Below, one piece after another: positions 35,346 through 43,044 of a stretch of DNA of 64,000 nucleotides. A program made the translations under genes and the position numbers. This DNA comes from Christiangramia crocea. Lineage in GTDB: Bacteria; Bacteroidota; Bacteroidia; Flavobacteriales; Flavobacteriaceae. Numbering within the stretch: the stretch's first letter is position 1; each line of letters starts with the position of its first letter. The stretch covers positions 1 through 64,000 of the forward strand of contig NZ_JAJSON010000026.1 of NCBI RefSeq assembly GCF_022410465.1, in the 5' to 3' direction. The notes beneath the pieces were generated by a model. That model was not told the origin of the DNA and did no database searches. It saw nothing but the letters and a program-made list of their open reading frames with translations.

Positions 35346-36743
35346 TTAAAGTGAGGAATCGTCTTTGTTACCTATTTTGAAGCTGTTGATATAACTAATA
35401 GGATCTTTGGCGTCATAGGTATTACCGTCTATGAAATCTGATGTCGCTGGTTTGTATCCATCCGTTTCAGGAATATCAGAAGCCGGGATGTGACCTTCAT
35501 CAGCCAGTAGTTTTGCCGCTTCTTTCCAGATATCAGGGCGGTAGATCTCTTTGATGGTTTCATCGTACCAGTCTGCCGGTTTTGTATCAGGGATCTGTCC
35601 CCATCTTCTCATTTGTGTTAAGAACCATATCCCGTCTGAATAGAATGGATAGGTGGCATTATATTTATAAAAGACATTGAAGTCTGGCATGGAACGTTTG
35701 TCACCTTTTTCAAATTCAAAGGTTCCTGTCATTGAATTAGCGAGTACCACTTCATCTGCGCCCACATATTGTGGCTTGGAAAGTATCTTTACCGCTTCGT
35801 CACGATTCCCCGGTTCATCCAGCCATTTCCCGGCACGTATAAGAGCTTTTGTCACCGCTATAGCTGTATTCGGGTTTTCTTCCACAAATTTTTTGGTCAT
35901 CACGAATACTTTCTCCGGGTTGTTCTTCCAAATTTCATAGTTGGTAACCACAGGTACACCAATTCCTTTAAAAACGGCCTGTTGGTTCCAGGGCTCTCCC
36001 ACACAGTAACCATGAATGGTGCCTGCTTCGAGAGTCGCGGGCATTTGAGGTGGAGGAGTTACCGAAAGAAGTACTTCGGCATCTATCTGCCCCTGGATAT
36101 TATCCCTTGTGTACATTCCCGGATTTATTCCGGCGGCGGCCAGCCAGTATCTTATTTCATAGTTATGAGTTGAAACCGGAAAGACCATACCCATTTTAAA
36201 AGCACGCCCTGTCTTCTTGTATTCATCTATTACCGGTTTTAATGCTTCGGCTGAAATTGGGTGGGCAGGTTTGCCTTCTTCATTCAGAGGGACGTTAGGT
36301 TTCATTTTTGACCAGACATCGTTGGAAACTGTAATTGCATTTCCGTTGAGGTCCATGGAAAAAGGAGTTACCAGTTTAGCCTGTCTCCCAAATCCCGCTC
36401 CGGCCGCGATAGGCTGACCTGCCAGCATGTGTGAGCCGTCCAGTTGGCCGTCAATTACACGATCCAGCACATTTTTCCAGTTAGACTGGGCCTCTACAGA
36501 AACAAAAAGACCTTCATCTTCAAAAAAGCCTTTCTCCTTCGCGATGGCCAGGGGAGCCATATCGGTTAATTTGATAAAGCCGAATGTTAGCTGTGGCTTT
36601 TCAATTTCAAGTTGAACCGTTTTACTGGTTGAAAGTGCCAGGTCATTGCTTTCTTCGCCGGATGATTTTTTCTTATTTTCTCCGCAGGAAGCGATCAGGA
36701 GGATTATCATCAATCCAAATGATCTAAATAATAATGATTTCAT
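35346..36743 (-). CDS. nrtA: CmpA/NrtA-family substrate-binding lipoprotein
   Basis: A 465-aa lipoprotein: signal peptide with lipobox LIASC and modified Cys at residue 20, then a linker and a periplasmic-binding fold opening [20 protein letters not shown], typical of NrtA/CmpA. Conserved stretches include [18 protein letters not shown] and [16 protein letters not shown]. Nitrate (or nitrite) is favoured over bicarbonate because every neighbour serves nitrate assimilation. First gene of the operon nrtA-nrtB-nrtC-nrtD-porin, with a TACGTA palindrome before it. Confidence 0.93.
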   Translation of the reverse strand: MKSLLFRSFGLMIILLIASCGENKKKSSGEESNDLALSTSKTVQLEIEKPQLTFGFIKLTDMAPLAIAKEKGFFEDEGLFVSVEAQSNWKNVLDRVIDGQLDGSHMLAGQPIAAGAGFGRQAKLVTPFSMDLNGNAITVSNDVWSKMKPNVPLNEEGKPAHPISAEALKPVIDEYKKTGRAFKMGMVFPVSTHNYEIRYWLAAAGINPGMYTRDNIQGQIDAEVLLSVTPPPQMPATLEAGTIHGYCVGEPWNQQAVFKGIGVPVVTNYEIWKNNPEKVFVMTKKFVEENPNTAIAVTKALIRAGKWLDEPGNRDEAVKILSKPQYVGADEVVLANSMTGTFEFEKGDKRSMPDFNVFYKYNATYPFYSDGIWFLTQMRRWGQIPDTKPADWYDETIKEIYRPDIWKEAAKLLADEGHIPASDIPETDGYKPATSDFIDGNTYDAKDPISYINSFKIGNKDDSSL

Positions 36744-36765
36744 AATTTCTCTTTTAAATAGTTAA

Positions 36766-36802
36766 CCTAAATACGTAATGATACGTAGTTTTGACAAATG
36801 TA
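36766..36802 (-). promoter_or_regulatory. nrtA promoter region with palindrome TACGTA-N4-TACGTA
   Basis: A perfect palindrome TACGTA-ATGA-TACGTA lies at 36772-36787. A perfect minus-strand -7 box TACATTTG is at 36802-36795, which would put the palindrome at the transcription start. A weaker box (TATTTAGG, 36773-36766) sits on the other side in the same register seen in other promoters of the island. Confidence 0.6.
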
Positions 36803-36859
36803 TAAGTATTAAAAGATTTGAATTATGATAAAAACGATGTTTATCCAGTCTTTTTAGCA

Positions 36860-36888
36860 AAAAAAAACATGCGAAACAGCATGTTTTT
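36860..36888 (-). terminator. terminator of the FNR-like regulator gene
   Basis: Stem AAAAACATGC (36863-36872) with GCATGTTTTT (36879-36888), 6-base loop, with a T tract on the minus strand. Confidence 0.85.
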
Positions 36889-36949
36889 GTTATAAGTGAC
36901 TGATAATCAAAATTCAGGAATGGTTCGAAAAACTACTTAGCCCGGTTAT

Positions 36950-37666
36950 TCAGCTATCTATAAAGTAATTATGTTCGGAGATTTCCCGTTTTAATTTGTT
37001 CACATCTCCAATAGCAATTCTTTTACCGGAAGTATAGATCTGTTTCTCTTTTTTTAAAGCTGATAAGGTTCTGATTACCTGTTCATTGGTTGTTCCGGCA
37101 TAATCTGCAATTTCCTTTCGACTCAGTAACAAACTTAGGAATCCGTTCTTCTCACCGAATCTTCTATGAATGTAAAGCAGGGTGTCTATTACACGTTCTC
37201 TAACGGTCATTTGAGCGAATGCCTTTACCTTAGTTTCAGAACGGTCCAGCTCTTCCCCATAAAATAGCATAAGATCATAGGTGAGTGCAGGGATGCTTTG
37301 GAGCATCTCAAACAGGTTTTCATTACTAAAATGGCATAAGATGGAATCCTCCATTGCCAGGGCGCTAATGGCATATTTTTTACTCGTTCCATAACCCCGG
37401 TGCCCCATGATCTCACCTGGCTTTACAAAACGAAGTATCTGTTCTTTTCCATAAATACCGGTCTTTAGGACCTTTGCCTTTCCCTTATATAGAAAATACA
37501 ATCCATTCACCGGCGAACCTTCCATGATGAATTGCTGCCCTTTCTTGCAGACAATAGTAGAGCGCCCTTCAACTGACTTCTGCATCAAGCTGGTTGAAAG
37601 ATGTTTTTTTATCAGGCAGTTCTCATTCAAGCAAGTGTTACAATCTATTCTTTCCTGTGGCATCAT
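36950..37666 (-). CDS. FNR-type regulator with complete Fe-S cysteine set
   Basis: A 238-aa Crp/Fnr protein. Residues about 33-150 form the cyclic-nucleotide-type sensor barrel and dimer helix, and 170-225 the winged HTH. Cysteines 9, 12 and 17 (CNTCLNENC) plus Cys111 match FNR Cys20, 23, 29 and 122 in both pattern and spacing, so an oxygen- or NO-sensitive [4Fe-4S] cluster is likely. The recognition helix TTNEQVIRTL keeps the Glu195-x3-Arg199 pair that reads the central G-C base pair in CRP/FNR sites, but has Ile where FNR has Ser212, predicting a half-site other than TTGAT. It stands at the edge of the nitrate island, divergent from the NUDIX regulator. Confidence 0.92.
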   Translation of the reverse strand: MMPQERIDCNTCLNENCLIKKHLSTSLMQKSVEGRSTIVCKKGQQFIMEGSPVNGLYFLYKGKAKVLKTGIYGKEQILRFVKPGEIMGHRGYGTSKKYAISALAMEDSILCHFSNENLFEMLQSIPALTYDLMLFYGEELDRSETKVKAFAQMTVRERVIDTLLYIHRRFGEKNGFLSLLLSRKEIADYAGTTNEQVIRTLSALKKEKQIYTSGKRIAIGDVNKLKREISEHNYFIDS

Positions 37667-37711
37667 ATTTTTATTTTTCAGGAGATACTTTAATTATCAA
37701 CCTGTTATAGC

Positions 37712-37719
37712 CAAAAATA
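37712..37719 (-). promoter_or_regulatory. -7 box (TATTTTTG) for the FNR-like gene
   Basis: A perfect minus-strand TAnnTTTG match, predicting a start near 37705. The palindrome at 37761-37776 would then be centred near -63. A near copy of the palindrome TAACAGGTTA lies at the predicted start (37698-37707). Confidence 0.55.
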
Positions 37720-37760
37720 AAGAATAGCGTCTGGAAAAGGACATAAAATGCTCAAAAAAA

Positions 37761-37782
37761 TAAGTAAAAGTACTTAGTTTTG
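37761..37782 (+). promoter_or_regulatory. palindrome TAAGTA-AAAG-TACTTA overlapping a plus-strand -7 box
   Basis: The 16-bp palindrome (37761-37776) overlaps the perfect -7 box TAGTTTTG (37775-37782) by two bases, the same register as at nirB. A transcript from here would start near 37789 and run toward the NUDIX gene with a leader of about 260 nt. Confidence 0.6.
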
Positions 37783-38052
37783 CCAAATTAGCAGAAAAGA
37801 GTAAATGGGCTGCTATTGTGATAAAATTTTTCAGTGCTAATTGAAAATTTCTAATCTGAAATAAACTGGAGATCCTAAATGAAAGAAATAATATGTTACT
37901 GATAAATTTCTTATCTGAACATATTTATGATTGAGTCTGCAATAGAATAACTTCCAGTTTGAGAATACATATTAAATTGAAATGAGGAAAATGTCAAATT
38001 CTGTGAAAAATTATATCTTTATTTGCTAAAAAGTACCAATTCGAAGCCATTC
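37783..38052 (+). other. AT-rich gap before the NUDIX regulator
   Basis: Mostly non-coding. The first ATG after the predicted start (37805) opens an 11-codon frame, MGCYCDKIFQC, with three cysteines, ending at 37840; it may be chance or a leader peptide. Near 38011 TATCTTTA is a one-mismatch -7 box close to the NUDIX start. No tRNA, hairpin terminator or repeat was seen. Confidence 0.3.
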
Positions 38053-38757
38053 ATGGAGGAAACCGACAAAGACTCTTATATACAGGGAGATAGAATGTAT
38101 GTGGCCACTGATTGCGTGATTTTTGGTTTTGATGAAGGCAATTTAAAATTACTAATATTTAAAAGAAGGGTAGAACCCCTGAGAGGAGAATGGTCGCTGA
38201 TTGGGAGTGTTGTGCGTCTAGAGGAAGATGTTCAGGACGCTGCAAAAAGGGTTTTAAAAGAAATTACAGGTTTGGACGGTGTATTCATGGAAGAGTTAAA
38301 ATCTTATGGTAAAGCCGACCGTGACCCTGGGTACCGCTGTATTTCTATTGCCCATTATGCGCTTATACGAATAGGAGAGTATGATAAGGAGCTTGTTAAG
38401 AAACATGGGGCAGACTGGTACGACATCGATGAAGTGCCACAACTTGTCCTGGATCATAATCAGATGGTAAAAGATGCTCTTGAGAGAATTAAAAGAAAGG
38501 CCCGATATAAACCAATAGGTTTTGAACTCTTACCGGAAAAATTCAGCATTCCTCAGCTTCAAAGACTTTACGAGGCAGTCTATCGGGAGCAACTGGACGC
38601 AAGAAATTTCAGGAAAAAGGTTATATCTCTTAACGTACTTAATAAACTTGAGGAAAAGGATAAGTCCACTTCCAAAAGAGGAGCCTTTCTATATAAGTTT
38701 AATTATGTTAACTATCAGAAACTTCTAAGGCAAGGCTTTAATTTCGAAATTTCCTGA
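38053..38757 (+). CDS. NUDIX-domain/winged-helix transcriptional regulator (NrtR/AraR-like)
   Basis: A 234-aa protein. Residues about 10-140 are a NUDIX fold, and about 150-230 a winged helix (LPEKFSIPQLQRLYEAVY, then RNFRKKVISLN), as in NrtR and in the Bacteroidota sugar regulator AraR. The NUDIX box reads GSVVRLEEDVQDAAKRVLKE: the catalytic Glu positions of REUxEE are Arg and Lys, so hydrolysis is probably lost and the domain serves as a ligand sensor. The start is the ATG at 38053; the longer frame begins with TTG. Ligand unknown (nucleotide-sugar, ADP-ribose or sugar). Confidence 0.85.
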   Translation: MEETDKDSYIQGDRMYVATDCVIFGFDEGNLKLLIFKRRVEPLRGEWSLIGSVVRLEEDVQDAAKRVLKEITGLDGVFMEELKSYGKADRDPGYRCISIAHYALIRIGEYDKELVKKHGADWYDIDEVPQLVLDHNQMVKDALERIKRKARYKPIGFELLPEKFSIPQLQRLYEAVYREQLDARNFRKKVISLNVLNKLEEKDKSTSKRGAFLYKFNYVNYQKLLRQGFNFEIS

Positions 38758-38851
38758 TTTTTTAAGGTTTTATCTCAATATTTTTTAATGGTGTAAAATC
38801 ACCTCATGAATTAAGGAATGTTTTGGGAGAATCTCCTGTAAAAATGACTTT

Positions 38852-38886
38852 AAAAAAAACCGGGAATTATGTCCCGGTTTTTTTAT
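38852..38886. terminator. bidirectional terminator
   Basis: AACCGGGA and TCCCGGTT arms around ATTATG, flanked by A and T tracts. It serves the convergent NUDIX and FGE genes. Confidence 0.9.
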
Positions 38887-38888
38887 TT

Positions 38889-40031
38889 TTATTCTGTTTC
38901 CCTGGTTTTCAACATATCTACAGTTACCACTGTCCTGAAACCGAGATGTTCCTGTGATGAATCCAGTGCATTGGCCATTCGGGCGGAGGGCCTGTAACTC
39001 GCACAGTAAGATGCGGCGCACAGAAAGGAACCACCCTTAATTACCTTCTCCGAAATCTGAGGGTTATTCGGGTTATATGGTTTGTTGGGTCCCTGAGGAT
39101 TTACGGTAACCTCATTTGATTTTAGTTCGTTATAATAATTGGTATTGTACCAGTCCTGTGTATATTCCCATACATTTCCGGTGGTATCATACAGGCCGAA
39201 TTCATTAGGCGGATAAGATTTTACAGGAGCTTTATTTTCAAAACCATCGGCTTTGGTGTTGACTGTAGGGAATTCTCCTTCCCAGGTATTCGCACGTTCC
39301 GAAAGCTTGGAAATATCATTCCCCCAGGCAAATTTGGTATCTAAACCACCTCTTGCCGCATATTCCCATTCTGCTTCAGTGGGAAGTCTTCTTCCAGCCC
39401 ATTCGCAGTAAGCTTTCGCATCTTCATATGCAATATGTACTACAGGATAATCCTCTTTACCTTCAATACTGCTCTCAGGTCCCTGCGGGTGTTTCCAGTT
39501 GGCTCCTACCTTCCATTGCCACCATTGTGTATAATCATATAGGTTAGGTACACTTTTACTTGTCTTTCTGAAGATAAGTGAACCAGGTTGTAATACAGAA
39601 TCTGGGGGTTTAGGTGTACCCGGCGGGAGTTGTTTTTTAATCTCTTCCCAAACTATATCTCTTTCAGCCACGGTTTTGTATCCTGTAGCCTCTACAAATT
39701 CTTTAAACTCAGCATTTGTCACCTCGGTCTCATCCATAAAAAAGCCGTCAACAGCTACTTTATGGGCGGGTTTTTCATGATTTACGGCCATTTCATCACC
39801 TTCCACAGCTCCCTGTTTAAATTCACCTCCAGGAATCCAGACCATACCTTCAGGTACCTCAATATCGTCCGGGTAAGTTTTGACTAATTCGGGAAGCGTT
39901 TGTGTTACTTTTTCATTATCCCTGTTGTCGGCTTCCTTCTTCTGGTCTTTACACTGAATCAGGAAAAGGCTGCACACCACTGGGAGTATTATTAAAGTTT
40001 TTTTCAAACTTTTCTTTTTAACTAATTGCAT
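38889..40031 (-). CDS. formylglycine-generating enzyme, lipoprotein
   Basis: A 380-aa exported lipoprotein (Cys27 after a hydrophobic stretch, FLIQC). Its FGE-sulfatase domain spans residues about 58-372: MVWIPGGEFKQGA, then RRLPTEAEWEYAARGG and GNVWEYTQDW. Both catalytic, copper-binding cysteines of true FGE are kept in GGSFLCAASYCASYRPSARM, so it should convert a sulfatase Cys (or Ser) motif to formylglycine. No sulfatase lies in this window. A NirV-like role next to a copper nitrite reductase was considered, but no nirK is present. Confidence 0.9.
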   Translation of the reverse strand: MQLVKKKSLKKTLIILPVVCSLFLIQCKDQKKEADNRDNEKVTQTLPELVKTYPDDIEVPEGMVWIPGGEFKQGAVEGDEMAVNHEKPAHKVAVDGFFMDETEVTNAEFKEFVEATGYKTVAERDIVWEEIKKQLPPGTPKPPDSVLQPGSLIFRKTSKSVPNLYDYTQWWQWKVGANWKHPQGPESSIEGKEDYPVVHIAYEDAKAYCEWAGRRLPTEAEWEYAARGGLDTKFAWGNDISKLSERANTWEGEFPTVNTKADGFENKAPVKSYPPNEFGLYDTTGNVWEYTQDWYNTNYYNELKSNEVTVNPQGPNKPYNPNNPQISEKVIKGGSFLCAASYCASYRPSARMANALDSSQEHLGFRTVVTVDMLKTRETE

Positions 40032-40129
40032 TTTCTTCTTTTTAAACCTACTTGATTATTGTTGTTTAGTATTTTTTTTATTCATCACGTTCCTTAAAGC
40101 CTTCAATATTCTTATTCATTATTGGTATG

Positions 40130-40139
40130 TAACAGGTTA
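40130..40139. promoter_or_regulatory. palindrome TAACAGGTTA
   Basis: An exact 10-bp palindrome copy also found at 41102-41111 before the truncated haemoglobin gene and, with one change, at 37698-37707 before the FNR-like gene. Here it lies just after the ridA stop, so a regulatory role for this copy is doubtful. Confidence 0.3.
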
Positions 40140-40150
40140 TTAATTACTTT

Positions 40151-40657
40151 TTATTCCACCAGTTCCACCACTACTTCTATCTCAACGGCAATATTCGAAG
40201 GGAGACTACAATGCCCAAAAGCAGCCCTGGCATGTTTTCCTTTTTCGCCAAAAACCTCGACCATCAGATCTGAAAAACCATTTATGACCTTCGGCTGATC
40301 ATAGAAATCTGGTGTGGAATTCACCATTCCCCGGACTTTTACAAACTGCTTAATCTTGCTCAGGTCTCCACAGGCCGCTTTTAAGGTACCAAGAATATCA
40401 ATACCTGATTGCCGTGCTGCCTGATAACCTTCTTCTACAGTTAAATCTTTCCCAAGTTTGCCCTTCATTTCACTTCCATCTCCCGCAAGGAAAAGCAAAT
40501 TGCCAACTTTTCTCCATTTAACAAAATTGGCTGCAGGTTCAGTGATTTCCGGAAGATCTATATTCAGTTCCTGCAGCTTTTGTTCGGGTGTTTGTGCTGT
40601 AACCGATAATGAAAACAGAAGTAGGAGTGAACTAATAATTAAGTTTTTAATAATCAT
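40151..40657 (-). CDS. exported RidA/YjgF-family protein
   Basis: 168 aa from the chosen ATG. Residues 1-22 form a signal peptide ending SVTAQ, so unlike classical RidA it is exported. The RidA core shows the conserved Arg in HARAAFGHCSLP, the ligand of imine/enamine acids, and the terminal IEVVVELVE. The start gives a 4-bp gap to the haemoglobin gene; the longer frame would overlap it. RidA proteins deaminate reactive enamines; a periplasmic version must have another substrate. Confidence 0.9.
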   Translation of the reverse strand: MIIKNLIISSLLLLFSLSVTAQTPEQKLQELNIDLPEITEPAANFVKWRKVGNLLFLAGDGSEMKGKLGKDLTVEEGYQAARQSGIDILGTLKAACGDLSKIKQFVKVRGMVNSTPDFYDQPKVINGFSDLMVEVFGEKGKHARAAFGHCSLPSNIAVEIEVVVELVE

Positions 40658-40661
40658 ATCT

Positions 40662-41060
40662 TTAGGTATACTTTTCAATTTTAATTTTCATCAGTTCACC
40701 AATCTGCCGGCCTCTTTGAATGGCAGTTTCGGCTTTCTCACCTTCAAAGTTTCCTCTGATGCTTTGTTTCCAGAGGCTAAGCCATCTTTCATAATGTTCA
40801 GGCTTTAAAGTTTCTTTTTTGCTCAGCTCTATATGTTTGAGCATGGGGTTTCCCTTATATTTCATTTCTCCCAGCAGGCTCGTTTCCCAGAAATCATACA
40901 TCACAGGGATATGTCGGTCCCAGTCTAACTCTATCACCTTAGTAAAAAAATGCCCTATAAGATCATCTTTAATAACCATTTTATAGAATTCATCTACCAG
41001 TAATTCAATATCTTTTCTAGACTGTATGTCTTTTGAAATATTAGTGGTGTTTTTCGCCAT
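40662..41060 (-). CDS. group III truncated haemoglobin
   Basis: A 132-aa haem protein of the trHbP class. The helical core DEFYKMVIKDDLIGHFF, the VIELDWDRHIPVMYDFWE stretch with Trp and Phe, and the proximal His in NPMLKHIELSK fit group III (Campylobacter Ctb-like). Likely roles are NO or O2 handling in the cytoplasm. Next to a nitrate-to-ammonium system, NO detoxification is plausible but inferred. It overlaps no gene, and ridA follows 4 bp later. Confidence 0.92.
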   Translation of the reverse strand: MAKNTTNISKDIQSRKDIELLVDEFYKMVIKDDLIGHFFTKVIELDWDRHIPVMYDFWETSLLGEMKYKGNPMLKHIELSKKETLKPEHYERWLSLWKQSIRGNFEGEKAETAIQRGRQIGELMKIKIEKYT

Positions 41061-41089
41061 TAGGTTTTATTTACTTTTTTTGATGATTT

Positions 41090-41116
41090 CCTGATAACTT
41101 TTAACAGGTTATCAGG
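41090..41116 (-). promoter_or_regulatory. inverted repeat CCTGATAAC-N9-GTTATCAGG before the haemoglobin gene
   Basis: A perfect 9-bp inverted repeat, with an inner TAACAGGTTA palindrome at 41102-41111. A one-mismatch -7 box (TCACTTTG, minus strand, 41133-41126) lies just upstream, so the repeat begins at about +3, a position typical of repressor sites. It could also act as a weak RNA hairpin. Confidence 0.5.
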
Positions 41117-41157
41117 ATGATATTTTTCAAAGTGAATTTATGTAGAATTCTTACTTA

Positions 41158-41679
41158 CTAAAGTAACATTCTAAACCCGAATACCTGAAGCTTTTCCTGC
41201 ATGAAATCCAAATCCTTAGATCTTTTAAAACCTAGGCCTTCGTACATCTTCCAGGCGATATGCATAGAAATGGTAGTATGGATTATTACCTGTTGATGGC
41301 CTTTTTCTCTGGCTTTTTCGATACATTCTGTGGTCAGGAGTTTGCCAATTCCTATTCCGCGTAGTTGAGAATCTACAGCCAGTAACCTGAAGCCTGAGGC
41401 GTTTTGTTCCAGGGTTGCTGTTCCTCCGGAACCATAATATTGCATATCACTAAAATAAACTACTGCGCCACCAATCTTTCCTTCATCCGAGACCGCCACC
41501 AATAGTTCGGTTTCCGGTTTTTTTGTTAGCTCTCCAATGTTTGCAAGCATCTTATAATATTCGGGTTGTTCAGATTGCTTAGGAAATCCTTCTAACTGGG
41601 AGTAGGATTTTACCATCAATTTGCCGACTTTCCTAAAGTCTTTTTCGCTTGCATTTCTAATTTTAAAGGCTTTTTCCAT
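41158..41679 (-). CDS. GNAT-family N-acetyltransferase
   Basis: A 173-aa acetyl-CoA-dependent transferase. The acetyl-CoA-binding motif is RLLAVDSQLRGIGIGKLLTT (about residues 94-113), and a C-terminal WKMYEGLGFKRSKDLDFM follows. Substrate unknown. It lies 24 bp after the MFS gene, so the pair is probably cotranscribed; this raises the possibility of a resistance or detoxification unit, unproven. Confidence 0.9.
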   Translation of the reverse strand: MEKAFKIRNASEKDFRKVGKLMVKSYSQLEGFPKQSEQPEYYKMLANIGELTKKPETELLVAVSDEGKIGGAVVYFSDMQYYGSGGTATLEQNASGFRLLAVDSQLRGIGIGKLLTTECIEKAREKGHQQVIIHTTISMHIAWKMYEGLGFKRSKDLDFMQEKLQVFGFRMLL

Positions 41680-41703
41680 TTCTTATTTGATCTTAAACCT
41701 GAC

Positions 41704-42912
41704 TTAAATAGAAGGCATTCTCACTTTAATGATGACAGAGGAAATTATTGTAAGTATCCCTATGAGTAAGACAGCATAGGTTACCCCGAAAAGGTCGGCT
41801 GTAATTCCCGATATCACTGCGCCAATCGCATATCCCAGGTCTCTCCATAGACGGAAGGTGCCAATGCTTTCAGCCCTTTGACTGGGATTGGTCGCCTGGG
41901 CGATGGTTGAAAGGAAAGTAGGGTAGACCAGGGCTGTTCCAAGACCCAGAATTGCCGAAATGGAAGCCAGTAGAAAAAAACTGGAGGTATATGGAATTGA
42001 TAAAATAGCGATACCCTGCAATAGCATTCCCCAAAATAACATGGCTTTTTTGGAGTATACATCAGACATCTTCCCCGTGAATAATTGGCCGATTCCCCAA
42101 ACCGTGGGATAGATCGCAGCAATGATCCCAATATTGTCCGTACTGTAATTAAAGGACAGCAGTATTATTGGCAGTAATCCCCAGATCATTCCGTCATTCA
42201 GATTATTTACAAGACCTGCCTGGGTAACAGAACTTAAAGTCTTGTTGGTAAAGGTCGTTTCTTTAAAGATATTCTGAAGAGCTCCGGTAGTGCTGGTGGC
42301 ATGTTCTTTATGTACAAAGTGTTTGGTGTCTTTCACCCAGAAAAGGGTTATTATAAAGCCTAAAACTGAAATAATTATCCCTAAATAGAATGGGTAGGGA
42401 GTGATGCCATATCTGTCGGCAATATAACCGGAAAGGAAGGCTACGACACCCACAGCAAAATACCCTGAAAATTCATTGAGACCCATAGCAAGACCCCGAT
42501 TCTTTTCCCCTACAAGATCTATCTTCATTACTACCGTACTGCTCCATGTTAGCCCCTGATTAATTCCCAGTAGAATATTTGCAAATATGACCCAATTCCA
42601 GTGAGAGGCGTTAATAAGAATAAATGGCACTGGAATGGCTATTAACCAACCAACCAATAAAAGTGTTTTCCTACCCATCCGGTTTGCGAGCTTTCCGGCG
42701 AAGTAATTAGAAATGGCTTTGGTGATCCCAAAAGCCACGATGAAAGATAGAATAGCCGTTTTGGAGGCAACTCCAAATTCTGAGGAGGCAAACTCTGGAA
42801 ATATTGTCCTTTCCAGGCCTATCATACCACCAACAAAGGCGTTTATGATTACAAGTAAAACAAACTGGCGCCAGTTTTCCTTTAGACCTAGTTGTATGGA
42901 TTTTTGTGTCAT
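41704..42912 (-). CDS. MFS transporter
   Basis: A 402-aa carrier with 12 predicted helices. The loop 2-3 motif GKLANRMGRKTLLLVG and its counterpart in the second half, GKMSDVYSKKAM, are visible. Start at ATG 42912; the frame's first codon before it is a TTG. It groups with general drug/metabolite exporters; no substrate can be named. First gene of a pair with the GNAT enzyme. Confidence 0.9.
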   Translation of the reverse strand: MTQKSIQLGLKENWRQFVLLVIINAFVGGMIGLERTIFPEFASSEFGVASKTAILSFIVAFGITKAISNYFAGKLANRMGRKTLLLVGWLIAIPVPFILINASHWNWVIFANILLGINQGLTWSSTVVMKIDLVGEKNRGLAMGLNEFSGYFAVGVVAFLSGYIADRYGITPYPFYLGIIISVLGFIITLFWVKDTKHFVHKEHATSTTGALQNIFKETTFTNKTLSSVTQAGLVNNLNDGMIWGLLPIILLSFNYSTDNIGIIAAIYPTVWGIGQLFTGKMSDVYSKKAMLFWGMLLQGIAILSIPYTSSFFLLASISAILGLGTALVYPTFLSTIAQATNPSQRAESIGTFRLWRDLGYAIGAVISGITADLFGVTYAVLLIGILTIISSVIIKVRMPSI

Positions 42913-42993
42913 CAAATTGGATTAGGGAGGCAAATTTAAAGGAATCATTTTATTATTTAGTAAAAGGAGTTGCAATCCTGAAATAGATCCAAA

Positions 42994-43026
42994 TAAAAAA
43001 AGCAGCCCTTGCGGACTGCTTTTTTC
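42994..43026 (-). terminator. terminator of the Oar-like receptor gene
   Basis: Stem AGCAGCCC (43001-43008) with GGACTGCT (43013-43020, one G-T pair), flanked by A and T tracts. Confidence 0.85.
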
Positions 43027-43044
43027 TCAATTATGAGGTAAGTA

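Noticed and set aside
38889-40031. NirV of a denitrification cluster or GldJ/K gliding lipoprotein
   Set aside because: No nirK or gld genes nearby, and both catalytic FGE cysteines are kept.
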